A stretch of DNA of 64,000 bases from Bacillus_AB infantis_C (GCF_050107595.1 NZ_JBNILH010000004.1:372001-436000); one strand, 5' to 3'. Shown: positions 16,933 to 26,812, counted from the first letter of the stretch. The notes: a model not told the origin generated them from the letters alone. Translations and numbers: made by a program.

Positions 16933-19929
16933 TTAAGATTGAGGAACGCCCATCAATCTGGCGCCTCTTGCTGAGAACAGTTTTGTTTTATTATGTTCGA
17001 TATACTCCAGTGCTTCTCTGGATGAAAGAGCTGAAAAAAGCTCCTTCTTAAATATCCCCCTTGCCGCCTGAATGGAAGGAACCTGGCCGTAATACAGCCC
17101 CTCCTGCCCATGTTCTCCGATAACCTCCCACGGTGCATAGCGGGAAGCAAGCGCAAGATTTAACAGAAAATCTTCACTATAGTCCTCCTCCGGCTTGAAA
17201 AAGGCGGCATAGTCATAATTCTGTTCCATCAGGAGGTTCTGAAACCTGCTGAAATATTCTTCTTCATTCCACACGCTGATCGAGGAATCCTCTATCAAGA
17301 ATGACGGAATCCCGTTTTCCATTAGCAGGCATAAGCGCTTATTCTCCCATTTCTGGCGCTGGAAGTTCTCCACTGCCCGTGCAGCTTCATATTCATCCTT
17401 AGCCTTCGCATAAACAAGGATACCGAGATTCTTTCTGGCAAAAGGAAGATTTAAAATCCCGCAGATCCTCTCCAGGCGGTCGAGATAGGTATGCTCTGAC
17501 AGCACCCGGTTGATGCCTGCTTTCGCAATCCGCCTGTATTCTGCTTCATCCTCGAAGAGCACTCTGAAGGCCTCTGCAATTTCTTCTTCATCCTCAGATA
17601 CGCAGATCAGGTCCCCGAACATCCTCTTTACTCCATCAGAATGATTGCTGACAATCGGCGTCCCGGAAGCGAGGCCTTCGTATACCCTTCTCGCAAACAT
17701 GGTAGGAGAGTGCTGAACGGTATTGACATTGATCATCACCCTGTAGCCTTTATAGGACTTATCGATTTCATAATATTTCAGCGATCCTTTCACATATGGC
17801 TGCAAATGTTCGGGAAAGCGATTATTTTTCAATAGTCCCTGCTGGACCTTTTCATAGTTTCTGTCATAGATGGCGAGACCGAATGGAATCGCCTGATTAA
17901 AAATGCGGAGCATGCTTTCCGACCTTTCGACATGCTTGGCATAATAGGATCCGGCAAAGCTGGCCGCTTTCTCTCTCGGCCCGATAGTCAGCGGATTATG
18001 AATCTTGGGCTGGGCCGCAAATGGAAGGCTTCCGACCCGGTCATGGCCGCAGGCATCCTTATAGGACTGGACACTGTTGGCATCTGTTGTGAAGATATAG
18101 TCAAACAGCTCTGCCGTCCGGACAAAATGATTAAAGTGGACAGGATCTTCTTTATTCCAAAAGACGGTTGGTATATGCTGTTCATTGCACCAGCAGAGCA
18201 GCTCCTTTAAGTCCTGTACGGCTTCTTCGCCAGTATATTGCACCTTTTTCGTCCATGCTCCCGCGTTTCCTCTCCATGCGGATTCAACCATGAGAAGGTC
18301 CGGCATATTGGCAGTGAGTACCTGCTTCCAGTTATCCGGAGTAAAGGAGATCAATTCACATTCGTGTGCGAAGCACTCTGTTGTAAATTCATCAAAGATG
18401 ACTGCCAGCTTCACCTGCTTCAGATCCCTTTTGGGGACGAGGCCAAGCCTTTCAACCTCTTTGGGGCTGGTCCAAACCATTTCCCCGCCTGTCTGTTCTT
18501 CACGGAATTGCCTAATAGCAAACCGTTCAAACACTACTTCATTGGGACCTGACAGCTTAAAGGCAATCCTGCACTTTGTAATTCCTTTTTTAAACCGGAT
18601 GATGTTCCTTTCATTGAGAACTAGCGGAATGATTTCCTTTTTCTCTTCCTCTGTATATGTAACTAGTATCGGGACAGCAAATCCGCTCCCAGTTTTTTCT
18701 GCTGTAATGTCGATTTCATAGTAGGAGCCTTCTTCGATCGCAAAGGCGCTCTCCTTCGGCACAACCTTAAAGCTGATGTTTTCAATATTGTAGGAGACAT
18801 ATTTGGTTTGGCTGTTATCAAGTTCAGACAGCAAGGCGAGCTTCCCGTCCTTCATCATGAATTCTGATTGCGATGGAGTCGGTGCAAACCAGCTGTTCTC
18901 CTGCAGCTCTGCTTCTGTCACTGCCAGAGGAATTTTCGGCTTTTCCTCAAAGTGGACGGAAGCACCTGACAAAATCCCTGTGCCTTTTACCCGGAGGAAA
19001 AAGCGCACTTCCTTTACACTTGCTGCGAACTGGATTTTTTCCAGCTTATGCTCTCCGATGCATTTCACATCAACGGGGCGTCCGTCATTATATCCGATGA
19101 TGAGCAGTTCTTTTTCAAGCCTTCCGGAGGACTTTGCCTGAAAGTATACTTCATAGAAGCTGTCTGCATTGACGGTTAAGCTGCCCCTGCCTCCATCCGC
19201 CATTTCAGCTGGAAGGGCCTCCGACCCAAGGGACAGCGTTGCATACCTTCCATTTGGCAGCTCCAATGCCAGCTCTTCATCCAGCCTTTTCATATATTTC
19301 TGGTCCACGGCTGCTGCATACATTTCTTTCCCGCTGTAGTGCATTCTGTCACTTAAGCTGCTGGCTGGGAAACTGATAAACTGATCGCTGGCAGACTCTT
19401 TTCCTCCGCCTGCAGCTATTGGAAGCTCCTCATCATTCCGGCTGAGCTCTTTGACATCCAGGCTCCCGCTTCCCTTCAGCTTCAGAGCGATCCGGATGCT
19501 TTCACCCTTTTTCAGGCTGATTTCCTTCTCTTTGCCAAGAGGAACTTTCTTCATCCACACTTTTTTGCCGCTATGATACCCGATAATATACAAGTCAGCG
19601 GTAAGCGTCCCTGAGGCTTCACCTGAAAAACGGAACAGCTGCTTCTCCCCGGCCTCTACGCCATAAAGCTCAGGCGGTTTTGAAAAAACCACATTCGTTT
19701 CCCGGTACGATAAATACAGATGCTGAGAAGGGGGAATCTCAGCATGCAAGCCCCCCGGGAACAGTTCTGTCTTTGCAGGCGGCTGCGCCCGGAACCACCA
19801 GTCGCTTTTCGTTTCTGTTTCTTCCTGGACAGTGAGACTCGGAGCCTCCAGGCTGCCCAGCTCAAAATTTATTTTCCTTTTCCGCTCTGTGATTTCTGCC
19901 AATTTCTTTTCAATCAGCTGCAGGTCCAT
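16933..19929 (-). CDS. Giant CgeB-like glycosyltransferase with beta-sandwich repeats
   Basis: 998 residues. After a short helical N terminus come about three similar beta-rich modules (roughly 40-170, 195-325 and 340-470) that open with WWFRAQ or WFAPTP and contain Y(I/N)DG or GYHSG turns, resembling carbohydrate-binding folds. Residues ~490-830 form a GT-B domain of the DUF3880/Glyco_trans_1_2 type as in spore protein CgeB, with YRVMINVNTVQHSPTMFARR and EGLASGTPIVSNHSDG. The C-terminal ~150 residues (KPEEDYSEDFL) look like a decayed GT2-type domain. It probably adds a sugar to the operon's glycan or a protein; donor and acceptor unknown. Confidence 0.75.
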   Translation of the reverse strand: MDLQLIEKKLAEITERKRKINFELGSLEAPSLTVQEETETKSDWWFRAQPPAKTELFPGGLHAEIPPSQHLYLSYRETNVVFSKPPELYGVEAGEKQLFRFSGEASGTLTADLYIIGYHSGKKVWMKKVPLGKEKEISLKKGESIRIALKLKGSGSLDVKELSRNDEELPIAAGGGKESASDQFISFPASSLSDRMHYSGKEMYAAAVDQKYMKRLDEELALELPNGRYATLSLGSEALPAEMADGGRGSLTVNADSFYEVYFQAKSSGRLEKELLIIGYNDGRPVDVKCIGEHKLEKIQFAASVKEVRFFLRVKGTGILSGASVHFEEKPKIPLAVTEAELQENSWFAPTPSQSEFMMKDGKLALLSELDNSQTKYVSYNIENISFKVVPKESAFAIEEGSYYEIDITAEKTGSGFAVPILVTYTEEEKKEIIPLVLNERNIIRFKKGITKCRIAFKLSGPNEVVFERFAIRQFREEQTGGEMVWTSPKEVERLGLVPKRDLKQVKLAVIFDEFTTECFAHECELISFTPDNWKQVLTANMPDLLMVESAWRGNAGAWTKKVQYTGEEAVQDLKELLCWCNEQHIPTVFWNKEDPVHFNHFVRTAELFDYIFTTDANSVQSYKDACGHDRVGSLPFAAQPKIHNPLTIGPREKAASFAGSYYAKHVERSESMLRIFNQAIPFGLAIYDRNYEKVQQGLLKNNRFPEHLQPYVKGSLKYYEIDKSYKGYRVMINVNTVQHSPTMFARRVYEGLASGTPIVSNHSDGVKRMFGDLICVSEDEEEIAEAFRVLFEDEAEYRRIAKAGINRVLSEHTYLDRLERICGILNLPFARKNLGILVYAKAKDEYEAARAVENFQRQKWENKRLCLLMENGIPSFLIEDSSISVWNEEEYFSRFQNLLMEQNYDYAAFFKPEEDYSEDFLLNLALASRYAPWEVIGEHGQEGLYYGQVPSIQAARGIFKKELFSALSSREALEYIEHNKTKLFSARGARLMGVPQS

Positions 19930-19943
19930 TAGAATGCTCCTTT

Positions 19944-21968
19944 CTAAAACTTAATTGTTTCTTCTGATTTGCTGTTAAATCGCATTTTATTTTTAAAGCC
20001 CCAATACTTGACAGTTACCTTGCCGAGCTTGGAGTTCTTGATTGCCGAGTATCTCATCTGAAGCTGGCGGTATCTTTCATTTTCTTCTAGCAGCTGCTTA
20101 ATGGCTGCTTCACTTTCCTGAAGACCCAGCAGGACATCTTCCTTCGCCTTTGCAAGATCCTCCTCATAACGCTCCTTCAGGAAGGAAATTTCGCTGCTCA
20201 GCTTGGCAGACTCTTTAACAGCCTGCTGCAGCTCCATTTCAGTCCTTGCCTTTTCCTCCGCTGCCTGCATCAACCTTTCTTCAAGTGACCGCAGACTCTT
20301 TTGATATTTCTGTTCATACTCTAGGGCCTTTGCCTTTTCTTCCTCCAGTCTGCTTGCGGCTGACTGGCCTGCTGCATCCAGTTCGGCAATCTCCTTCGCC
20401 TTCTGGGCGAGAAGTTCATCCTTCTCAGCCAGCAATCCCTCTTTCTGCATCAGCATCTCTTCCTTCTCCTTCAGCAGCCCGTCCTCTTCCCTGGCAGCCT
20501 GCTCTGCATCCGCAAGCAGCTGTTTTTGCTCTTCCAGGCAAAGAGTGACCGCCTCAGCAACCGAGCTGTATAGTCCTTTTTCCAATTGGGAAGCAGCTTC
20601 CTTCTGTGATGCTATGAATTCCCCGATGGAATGGAATCCGTCACGGTTCTCTGCTTGTGACTCATCCAGATGTCCGAGGACGCCGGAAATCATCTCTCTT
20701 ACGGAAGCTCCCCCTTCAAGCACCTGGTCCAGCTTTTTGGTCAACTCGCTCTGCTTCTTCTTCATTTTGACCTCAAAGCTGTCTTTGCTGCTTTTAAAGG
20801 CGGACAGCTGATTTTTCATCTCTGCCGAGAGTCCCCTGCTGGCCGATTGAAGTGAATCCGTCAGGTGCCTTGCAAGGACGTTCCCTTCCTCGCGGTTTTT
20901 ATGAATTTCTTTGGCGATCACTGCCAGCTGTCCGTTCAATTCATCCTTCAGGCTGCGGACCTGCTGTAAGGGAGACTGAATGGTTTCCTCCAAGTTCCTG
21001 ATGAGCCGGGTCTGGGCTTCAATCTGTGAACTGAAACGGTCCAGCTGCCTTTCTTTTTCAAGCAGCCGCTTCTTCAGATCAGCTATATGCTCGTCTTTGG
21101 CAAAAATATATCTATTGTGCTCGGCCTGCATCTCGCTTTTCCAAGCCTCATGGGAGGCAGCCTGCTGCTTGAGCATTCGGACCCTTTCCGCAAGCACCCT
21201 GTTTTCGCTGCTGAGGGCTTCCTCCCGTTTGCTGAGGGAATGAAGCTCATGGTTCAGCTGTTCCTCATGCTCCCTTGCTCTTGCCAGCTTTTGTTTATGC
21301 TGTACCGACTGGTTCGTAAGCTCACGCTCAATCGAGTAGAATGATTTTTCCATTTGCCCGATAATCTCCAGAGGCACCACTAGCTCGCTTCCTGATTTAA
21401 TGCGGTCGGCCTTTTTCCCAGTAAATCCAATCCATTTCCCGAGGAACTGGACGTTTGTGATATCGAAGAAAGGATAAAGTTCCCTGTAGATTTCCAGCAC
21501 ATAAAGTGTCCTTTTATGGTCAGGGTAATCATTGATGCCAAAAGGAACCGTAATAAGGATCTGCCCTTCCGCCTGTAAAAGAGAATATGCCTTCTCAAGA
21601 AAAGCATGGGAATCATACAGATGCTCAAGCACCTCAGTCAGGAGGATGCAGTCATACATTCCCTCGTAATTGCCCTGGAGGAAATCTTCGTTAATAAAAG
21701 AGACTTTCCTTTGAATGGCCGGGTTTTCCTGTTTAAGGAGCTTTTTTGCATAGGCAATGGCTTCGGCTGATACATCAACGCCTGTTACCTGTTTTCCTTC
21801 CTTGGCAAGCAGGATGGGGATCAGCCCCTGGCTGCAGCCAATATCGAGGATCCTGCCGCCGGCTGTGTTCTTGATAATCCACTGCACCCGGTCCCTTGTT
21901 TTCTGGGCCATCAGCGGCCCTAAATCGCCATGATAGGCTTCAGCTATTTTATCGAGATTTTTCTCCAT
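19944..21968 (-). CDS. SAM methyltransferase fused to a long coiled coil
   Basis: 674 residues. Residues ~1-190 are a class I methyltransferase: motif I ILDIGCSQGL (40-49), acidic VTGVDVS, and LLTEVLEHLYD. Residues ~205-650 are almost unbroken heptad-rich coiled coil (E, K, Q, L rich), then a basic tail (KVTVKYWGFKNKMRF) that may touch membrane. In E. coli O9a, WbdD joins a chain-capping methyltransferase-kinase to a coiled coil that works as a ruler for glycan length before Wzm/Wzt export. The same layout here beside a TagGH-like exporter suggests a capping and length-control enzyme. No kinase domain is visible. Overlaps the upstream GT gene by 25 bp. Confidence 0.78.
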   Translation of the reverse strand: MEKNLDKIAEAYHGDLGPLMAQKTRDRVQWIIKNTAGGRILDIGCSQGLIPILLAKEGKQVTGVDVSAEAIAYAKKLLKQENPAIQRKVSFINEDFLQGNYEGMYDCILLTEVLEHLYDSHAFLEKAYSLLQAEGQILITVPFGINDYPDHKRTLYVLEIYRELYPFFDITNVQFLGKWIGFTGKKADRIKSGSELVVPLEIIGQMEKSFYSIERELTNQSVQHKQKLARAREHEEQLNHELHSLSKREEALSSENRVLAERVRMLKQQAASHEAWKSEMQAEHNRYIFAKDEHIADLKKRLLEKERQLDRFSSQIEAQTRLIRNLEETIQSPLQQVRSLKDELNGQLAVIAKEIHKNREEGNVLARHLTDSLQSASRGLSAEMKNQLSAFKSSKDSFEVKMKKKQSELTKKLDQVLEGGASVREMISGVLGHLDESQAENRDGFHSIGEFIASQKEAASQLEKGLYSSVAEAVTLCLEEQKQLLADAEQAAREEDGLLKEKEEMLMQKEGLLAEKDELLAQKAKEIAELDAAGQSAASRLEEEKAKALEYEQKYQKSLRSLEERLMQAAEEKARTEMELQQAVKESAKLSSEISFLKERYEEDLAKAKEDVLLGLQESEAAIKQLLEENERYRQLQMRYSAIKNSKLGKVTVKYWGFKNKMRFNSKSEETIKF

Positions 21969-23272
21969 CGCAATCCCTCCTCAGAATGGCAAGTCTTTTT
22001 ATATAAATTAAGAAAATGAACCTTTTCTGTATCCCAGTTATATTTTCTGCTGGCTCTGAATGCGTTTTGGCTGTATTCACTATGCAGCCCGCTGTCCTCA
22101 AGAAGAAGATTGACAGCACGGGCAATCTCGCGGGGGCTGTGAGAGTCAATGCATATGCCGGTCCGCTCAGATTCAACCACTCTTCTAATCTCAGGGAATC
22201 GGCAGGCAACGACCGGGACTCCGCTCATCATATACTCAAAGAGTTTATTGGATGAAGCTGAGTAATGATTAAAGCAAACATTATTCAGCACCTGGAATCC
22301 CAAATAGGCCTGGCGGGTATATAACGGCAGTTCGGCCAGGGGCACTTTGCCGATAAAGCGGACCCTGTCATCCAGGTTTTTCTGCTTCACTTGTTCTTGA
22401 AGACATTTCTTAATTTTCCCGTCCCCAATCAGAACCAGAATCCCTTCCTTGAACAGGGGAACTGCATCAATTAACTTATCCAGTCCCCTTCCTGTCTGGA
22501 CTCCGCCTTGATAAAGGAGAATCTTTTCTTCCTTTGAAAGCCCGAGCATCTGTTGAAGCGGAAAAGGCTCCCGCAGGTTTTGCTTATTAGGAAAGGGGTA
22601 ATTATGTACTATATGGGGATAAAGGCCATAGACCTTCTGGCAATAACGTGCCCGTGTGTGATTTTCCACAATCACTTCGTCAGCCTTATAGATCAGGAAG
22701 GCCTCCAGGTATTTATAAAAAGGATGATCATAGCCGGTCCTGCTCGTCTGCACCTCGTGCGAATCGTAAATCAGCTTTTTTTCCGCTAAACGGAGCTTGG
22801 AGCAGATCCAGCCCTGCGGAAGCGTATTGAGGTCATTGCTATGATAAATGTCATAGCGGCCGCTAAAACCTTTCAATACCATCCTTGCAAAAATGGCTGA
22901 CCGTATCCAGACCGTCTTCAGCCTAGTCTTTAACAGCAAGAAAAACAGAATCGAAATGATTGCTGTCTGAAAAGGAAACATAACGAGTAAAATAAGCCAA
23001 AATATAGCCATCAAGATGCCATTTGCTTTATTTTCCCTGCTAATTGTATATAAGCTTTGGAGCATTTCAAGCAATAGAGGATACCGCCTTACGCGAAAAA
23101 CCTGAAAGAGGTCGCCTTTCTTTTCATATAAAGGAAGGCCTTCGTGATTCGGATCATGGATACAGATAAGATCAACCTGATAGCCATGTTCGGCTAAAGC
23201 AGTGCATTCGCGCAAGACTCTTGCATCGTTGGTGAAGTGATTCCATACATACATACAGACGCGAGTCTTCAC
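21944..23272 (-). CDS. GT4-family glycosyltransferase with membrane segment
   Basis: 442 residues, GT-B fold. N-terminal VCMYVWNHFTNDARVLREC is typical of family 4 glycosyltransferases, and the C-terminal donor site reads NHYSASSNKLFEYMMSGVPV. A hydrophobic hairpin (about 86-113) should attach it to the membrane, where lipid-linked glycans are built. GTG start overlaps the previous gene's stop by 4 bp (GTGA). Second gene of the operon. Confidence 0.87.
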   Translation of the reverse strand: MKTRVCMYVWNHFTNDARVLRECTALAEHGYQVDLICIHDPNHEGLPLYEKKGDLFQVFRVRRYPLLLEMLQSLYTISRENKANGILMAIFWLILLVMFPFQTAIISILFFLLLKTRLKTVWIRSAIFARMVLKGFSGRYDIYHSNDLNTLPQGWICSKLRLAEKKLIYDSHEVQTSRTGYDHPFYKYLEAFLIYKADEVIVENHTRARYCQKVYGLYPHIVHNYPFPNKQNLREPFPLQQMLGLSKEEKILLYQGGVQTGRGLDKLIDAVPLFKEGILVLIGDGKIKKCLQEQVKQKNLDDRVRFIGKVPLAELPLYTRQAYLGFQVLNNVCFNHYSASSNKLFEYMMSGVPVVACRFPEIRRVVESERTGICIDSHSPREIARAVNLLLEDSGLHSEYSQNAFRASRKYNWDTEKVHFLNLYKKTCHSEEGLRWRKISIK

Positions 23273-24534
23273 ATTGATCCTACCTTTCTTTTCTTATATT
23301 CATTCTTAAGCTTCTGCTGCTTTTCTGTTTGGCCCGATTCGATAATCTGCATGATGACTTCTATATTTTTTTCCCAAAGAAAGCTTTCTCTTGCGCATCT
23401 TTCACAGTTATCAGCAAGCTTCTTTCTCATGGCCGGATGCTTGGCGAGCATTAACAGATAATCAGCAATTTCATCCATATTCCTGGATTCAGATACATAG
23501 CCTACCTTTTGATCCTCGATAAAATCCTTCGTATAACCAGATACAGCTGCCACGACCGGGAGCCTGCAGCTCAGGTAGTCAATGACCTTCCCGGGAAGCA
23601 CGGTGTCGAACACATCCTTATCTGATAAAGAAACAAAGCCTGCGTGATGGCTGGCATTCACCCTCAGGCACTCTGCCCTGGTGAGCGGAGAGATGAACTG
23701 TACATTTGTCAGCTTTTCACGGCGGACAAATTCAGCCAATTCTTCTCTCTTCACTCCGTACCCCGCTATGCTGAGCCTTATGCCGCAAACATAAAGCCGA
23801 CTGGCCAGCCCCTTCAGCAATTCCACATCCTGGGCGAGACCGATATTTCCTGAGTAGATGACTTTAAACTCAGCGGCTGCTGGTGTCTGCTGCGGAAATT
23901 CATATTCCCTGGCGGCATTCGGCAAAAATGAAATTTTTGATTCGGGAACTTTTCCACTCGCTGTAATATAATGATTGAATCCCATACTATTAACTAAAAT
24001 ATGATCAGCATGCCTGTAGAGCATCGTTTCAATCCATCTGAACAGGGCGACAATCCAGCCTTGATTAAATACCCCGACTCCCCTTAACGACTCCGGCCAA
24101 AGATCCCGGATATCAAGAATCATCCTGCAGCGGAAGCGGAGCTTTGCTGCAAGACCCACAATCCCAATAAAAATAGGGGGGGAAGTAGCCATAACAAAAT
24201 CGTATTTCCCCTTATCACGAAGGATAAATAAGAAGATTTTAAAAGCAATTTCTATGTAATACAGCAGCCTCGAAACAAAGGAAGAGGAGTAGCTGCTGTT
24301 TTGAACCGTAACTCTATGGATCGCTGAGCCGTGGACATGCTCAAACTCTTTGTCATCCCAAAACTTTTCATCTTCGTAAAGCTGCCTGTCCGGATAGGTC
24401 GGCTCCGCCGTCACAACTGTGACGTCATATCCCGATTCCTTAAGGAGGAGAAAAACATTCTTCATTCGATTGCCTGCACTCCCAATCTCCGGATAAAAAT
24501 TCTGAGAGATCAGCAGGAGTTTCTTCCTGTTCAA
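23269..24534 (-). CDS. GT4-family glycosyltransferase (WbuB-like)
   Basis: 421 residues. LLLISQNFYPEIGSAGNRM, MATSPPIFIGIVGL, DIRDLWPESL and DTVLPGKVIDYLSC are signatures of the WbuB group, which usually adds a HexNAc or fucosamine-type sugar to a lipid-linked chain. Start is TTG at 24534, with AGGAGG 7 nt upstream; the GTG two codons before it is too close to that site. First gene of the nine-gene polysaccharide operon. Confidence 0.87.
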   Translation of the reverse strand: MNRKKLLLISQNFYPEIGSAGNRMKNVFLLLKESGYDVTVVTAEPTYPDRQLYEDEKFWDDKEFEHVHGSAIHRVTVQNSSYSSSFVSRLLYYIEIAFKIFLFILRDKGKYDFVMATSPPIFIGIVGLAAKLRFRCRMILDIRDLWPESLRGVGVFNQGWIVALFRWIETMLYRHADHILVNSMGFNHYITASGKVPESKISFLPNAAREYEFPQQTPAAAEFKVIYSGNIGLAQDVELLKGLASRLYVCGIRLSIAGYGVKREELAEFVRREKLTNVQFISPLTRAECLRVNASHHAGFVSLSDKDVFDTVLPGKVIDYLSCRLPVVAAVSGYTKDFIEDQKVGYVSESRNMDEIADYLLMLAKHPAMRKKLADNCERCARESFLWEKNIEVIMQIIESGQTEKQQKLKNEYKKRKVGSM

Positions 24535-25119
24535 ATCCACCCCTCCTTTTTCGCCATGGATATAGATTTAACATAACAATGCACTTATTTTTACCCGTCA
24601 AAAGTCGGCAGAAACTTTTGGTTCAGATGAGGGAAAAATATGGATGTAAAATAATGGGAAGTAAACAGACCTTATAATCACTACATAAAAACTATTAAAA
24701 ACCAAAACAATCAGAAGTTTCCCATTAATTAGAGAAGAATAGGACAAAAATCATACTCTCAGGTTTACAGCATGGTATATATTGAGCATTTTTATTTTTT
24801 TTCGGGATAGACAGCAAGAATTCAGGGAATTATAGACAAGTAAGCACTTTATCTTCCTTAATGCAGCTACGTATTTTCATTGATTAAGATAAGAATTTTT
24901 GAGGAATTATCGAGGCTTGGTTTCAATCATCCAGTTGACCATGCTGAACTTCGCGCTGCTAAAAAAGTATTTTAGAAGGATATACCTTAACTCAAATATA
25001 ACTTCAAATAAAAAAAGCCCATTGCCGATTTTTGATTCGGAACAGGCTCATCAGTTTTGAGTGTATTCTATTATTTTCATCATATTTGCTGTCACGTTAA
25101 CAGATGGGAATAAACAAGG
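24535..25119. other. Gene-free stretch upstream of the polysaccharide operon
   Basis: 585 bp, AT-rich, without a convincing reading frame. On the minus strand TTGACG (24596-24601), a 17-bp spacer and TGTTAT (24573-24578) form a plausible SigA promoter for the operon. The right end (25011-25048) holds the SLH gene terminator. Nothing recognisable between about 24700 and 25000. Confidence 0.4.
25011..25048 (-). terminator. Terminator of SLH protein 1 gene
   Basis: On the minus strand an imperfect AGCC...CCGA / TCGG...GGCT hairpin is followed by seven T. Confidence 0.6.
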
Positions 25120-26538
25120 CTATTTGTTCAAACGGCGGACTACGCCCTTCATATCCGTGCCAAGCACTTCATCGCCTCTTACCTCAAGGGCTTTAGCATT
25201 AACAGATGATAGTCTGCTGCTTTTCAAGGTTATTAGATTCATTCTGTAGATGCCGCTGTTATTAGCGTAGTACATATATTGCCTGTCAAAGACGATGGCC
25301 TCATAGTCCGGCTGTGCTTCCAGTGAAGAAAACTGATGTGCTTTAACGGAAGTCAGTTTTTCCGGACGAGTTCCATCCAGCTTGCTGCGATACAGTTCGG
25401 TACTCTGGTTTTTTACATCTGTTTCACCTTCATAGATAATCCCTGAATGGTCCTGGCTGGACTTGATAAAATAAATATGGTCATTCACAATTGTATAGTT
25501 TCTCATCAGCCTGATGGGATCAGTGGTTTTTTTATATGGATCTTTTCCATCCCACGGCTTAAGATCCTTAAAGACCTGTACAGGCTTTCCGCCGGAGAGA
25601 GGCATCTTAAATAAAGTGGTTTCCAGTATTTTTCCTGAAAGATAAAATTCCTTTAATTTAACCATAAAATAAATATTGCCATTATAAATGTGCAGCTGGG
25701 CTTTGTGTATATCTCCATCCACACTGGCATCATATTCATCTGTAAGATATGGATCAATGGATGTGATATCTTCTTCACGGCTAATCAGTATCTGGGTATC
25801 TCCTGTTGCAAGATTTTTTCTCAGCATATGGCCTTCGTCTTTAATATCGTCGTACCAATGGATAAATTGATATTCATATCCATCCAGCTTGACTTTTTCC
25901 CCCGACAATCCCACCTTTTGTGAAGGCTCTGATAATCTGAAATCTTCATTATCCGCCCTCGAGAGAAAGACCGAGAACTGCGCCCTTGTCACCGGATTCC
26001 CCGGCTTGAAGGTCCCGTCCGGATAACCGCCGGCCACACCGTCCTTTGCGACGGCATTTATATCGTTCACAGCCCAATAGCCAGGCTCCACATCATAGAA
26101 ATAAGGGCGCTCTGTCAGGTTCAGTTCATAAGCACGTCTTAGGATGGCGGACATCTGGGCACGCGAAACAGTTTCACCCGGCCTGAACATCCCGTTCGCC
26201 CCCTTGATGATGCCTGCATCATTCGCTGCAGCGGCAATCGCATACATCGGCGAATTCTTTGAAATATCCTTGAAGCTGGCGGAGGACTTTCCTGTAACAG
26301 GCAGCTTGAGAGCCTTTACCAGCATCGCAGCCGCCTGATAACGGGTAATCGTCCGGTTCGGCTTAAAGGTGCCATCAGGATAACCTCCTATGATGCCTTC
26401 ACCAAGAAGATACTGTATCTCCCTTTCTGCCCATAATCCCTTAGTATCCTTGAAATCAGCCTCGGCTGCCTTACCGGAAACCGGAAAAATTGAAAGAGTA
26501 AGAACAGCAGCAGCAGCTAAACTGGTTATCTTTTTCAT
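25120..26538 (-). CDS. SLH-domain surface protein 1
   Basis: 472 residues: signal peptide (to about residue 25), three SLH domains (about 28-77, 91-140, 150-198) with GYPDGTFKPNRTITRYQ, GMFRPGETVSRAQ and GYPDGTFKPGNPVTRAQ, then a ~270-residue C-terminal part. SLH triplets hold proteins to pyruvylated secondary cell-wall polymer. The C-terminal part has repeated YFxK/YYAN strands resembling DUF5050-type beta-propeller modules. Its last ~45 residues resemble the ends of SLH proteins 2 and 3 at 54-57 kb, so all three may share ancestry. AAAGGAGAGG precedes the ATG. Monocistronic. Confidence 0.85.
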   Translation of the reverse strand: MKKITSLAAAAVLTLSIFPVSGKAAEADFKDTKGLWAEREIQYLLGEGIIGGYPDGTFKPNRTITRYQAAAMLVKALKLPVTGKSSASFKDISKNSPMYAIAAAANDAGIIKGANGMFRPGETVSRAQMSAILRRAYELNLTERPYFYDVEPGYWAVNDINAVAKDGVAGGYPDGTFKPGNPVTRAQFSVFLSRADNEDFRLSEPSQKVGLSGEKVKLDGYEYQFIHWYDDIKDEGHMLRKNLATGDTQILISREEDITSIDPYLTDEYDASVDGDIHKAQLHIYNGNIYFMVKLKEFYLSGKILETTLFKMPLSGGKPVQVFKDLKPWDGKDPYKKTTDPIRLMRNYTIVNDHIYFIKSSQDHSGIIYEGETDVKNQSTELYRSKLDGTRPEKLTSVKAHQFSSLEAQPDYEAIVFDRQYMYYANNSGIYRMNLITLKSSRLSSVNAKALEVRGDEVLGTDMKGVVRRLNK

Positions 26539-26770
26539 TTCATACCTCTCCTTTCATCCAAATAATAACAGACTAGTATTTTTGTTTCCAATTATTGGAT
26601 GTTGGAAGTTTTTGGTTTGGCGGTGTCTGGCTCCTTTCCCAAAACAAAGCTGGGATAGATGCTGTTTCATTTATCAATCAAAAAATTCAATATTCTGCAG
26701 AACCTGCAAAAATACAGTGAAAAAGCGCTACGCATATGCATAACGCTTCACTTAGCTTATCTCCACCAAT
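26539..26770. other. Intergenic stretch between SLH protein 1 and the frl terminator
   Basis: Holds the SLH promoter region, with no frame worth calling and no recognised repeat. Confidence 0.4.
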
Positions 26771-26812
26771 AAAAAAAGACCCTCAAACAGTCCGCCGCTG
26801 TTCATGAGGGTC
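26771..26812 (-). terminator. Terminator of the frl operon
   Basis: On the minus strand GACCCTCA / TGAGGGTC with an inner AACAG/CTGTT stem is followed by TTTTTTT. It lies just after frlR. Confidence 0.85.
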
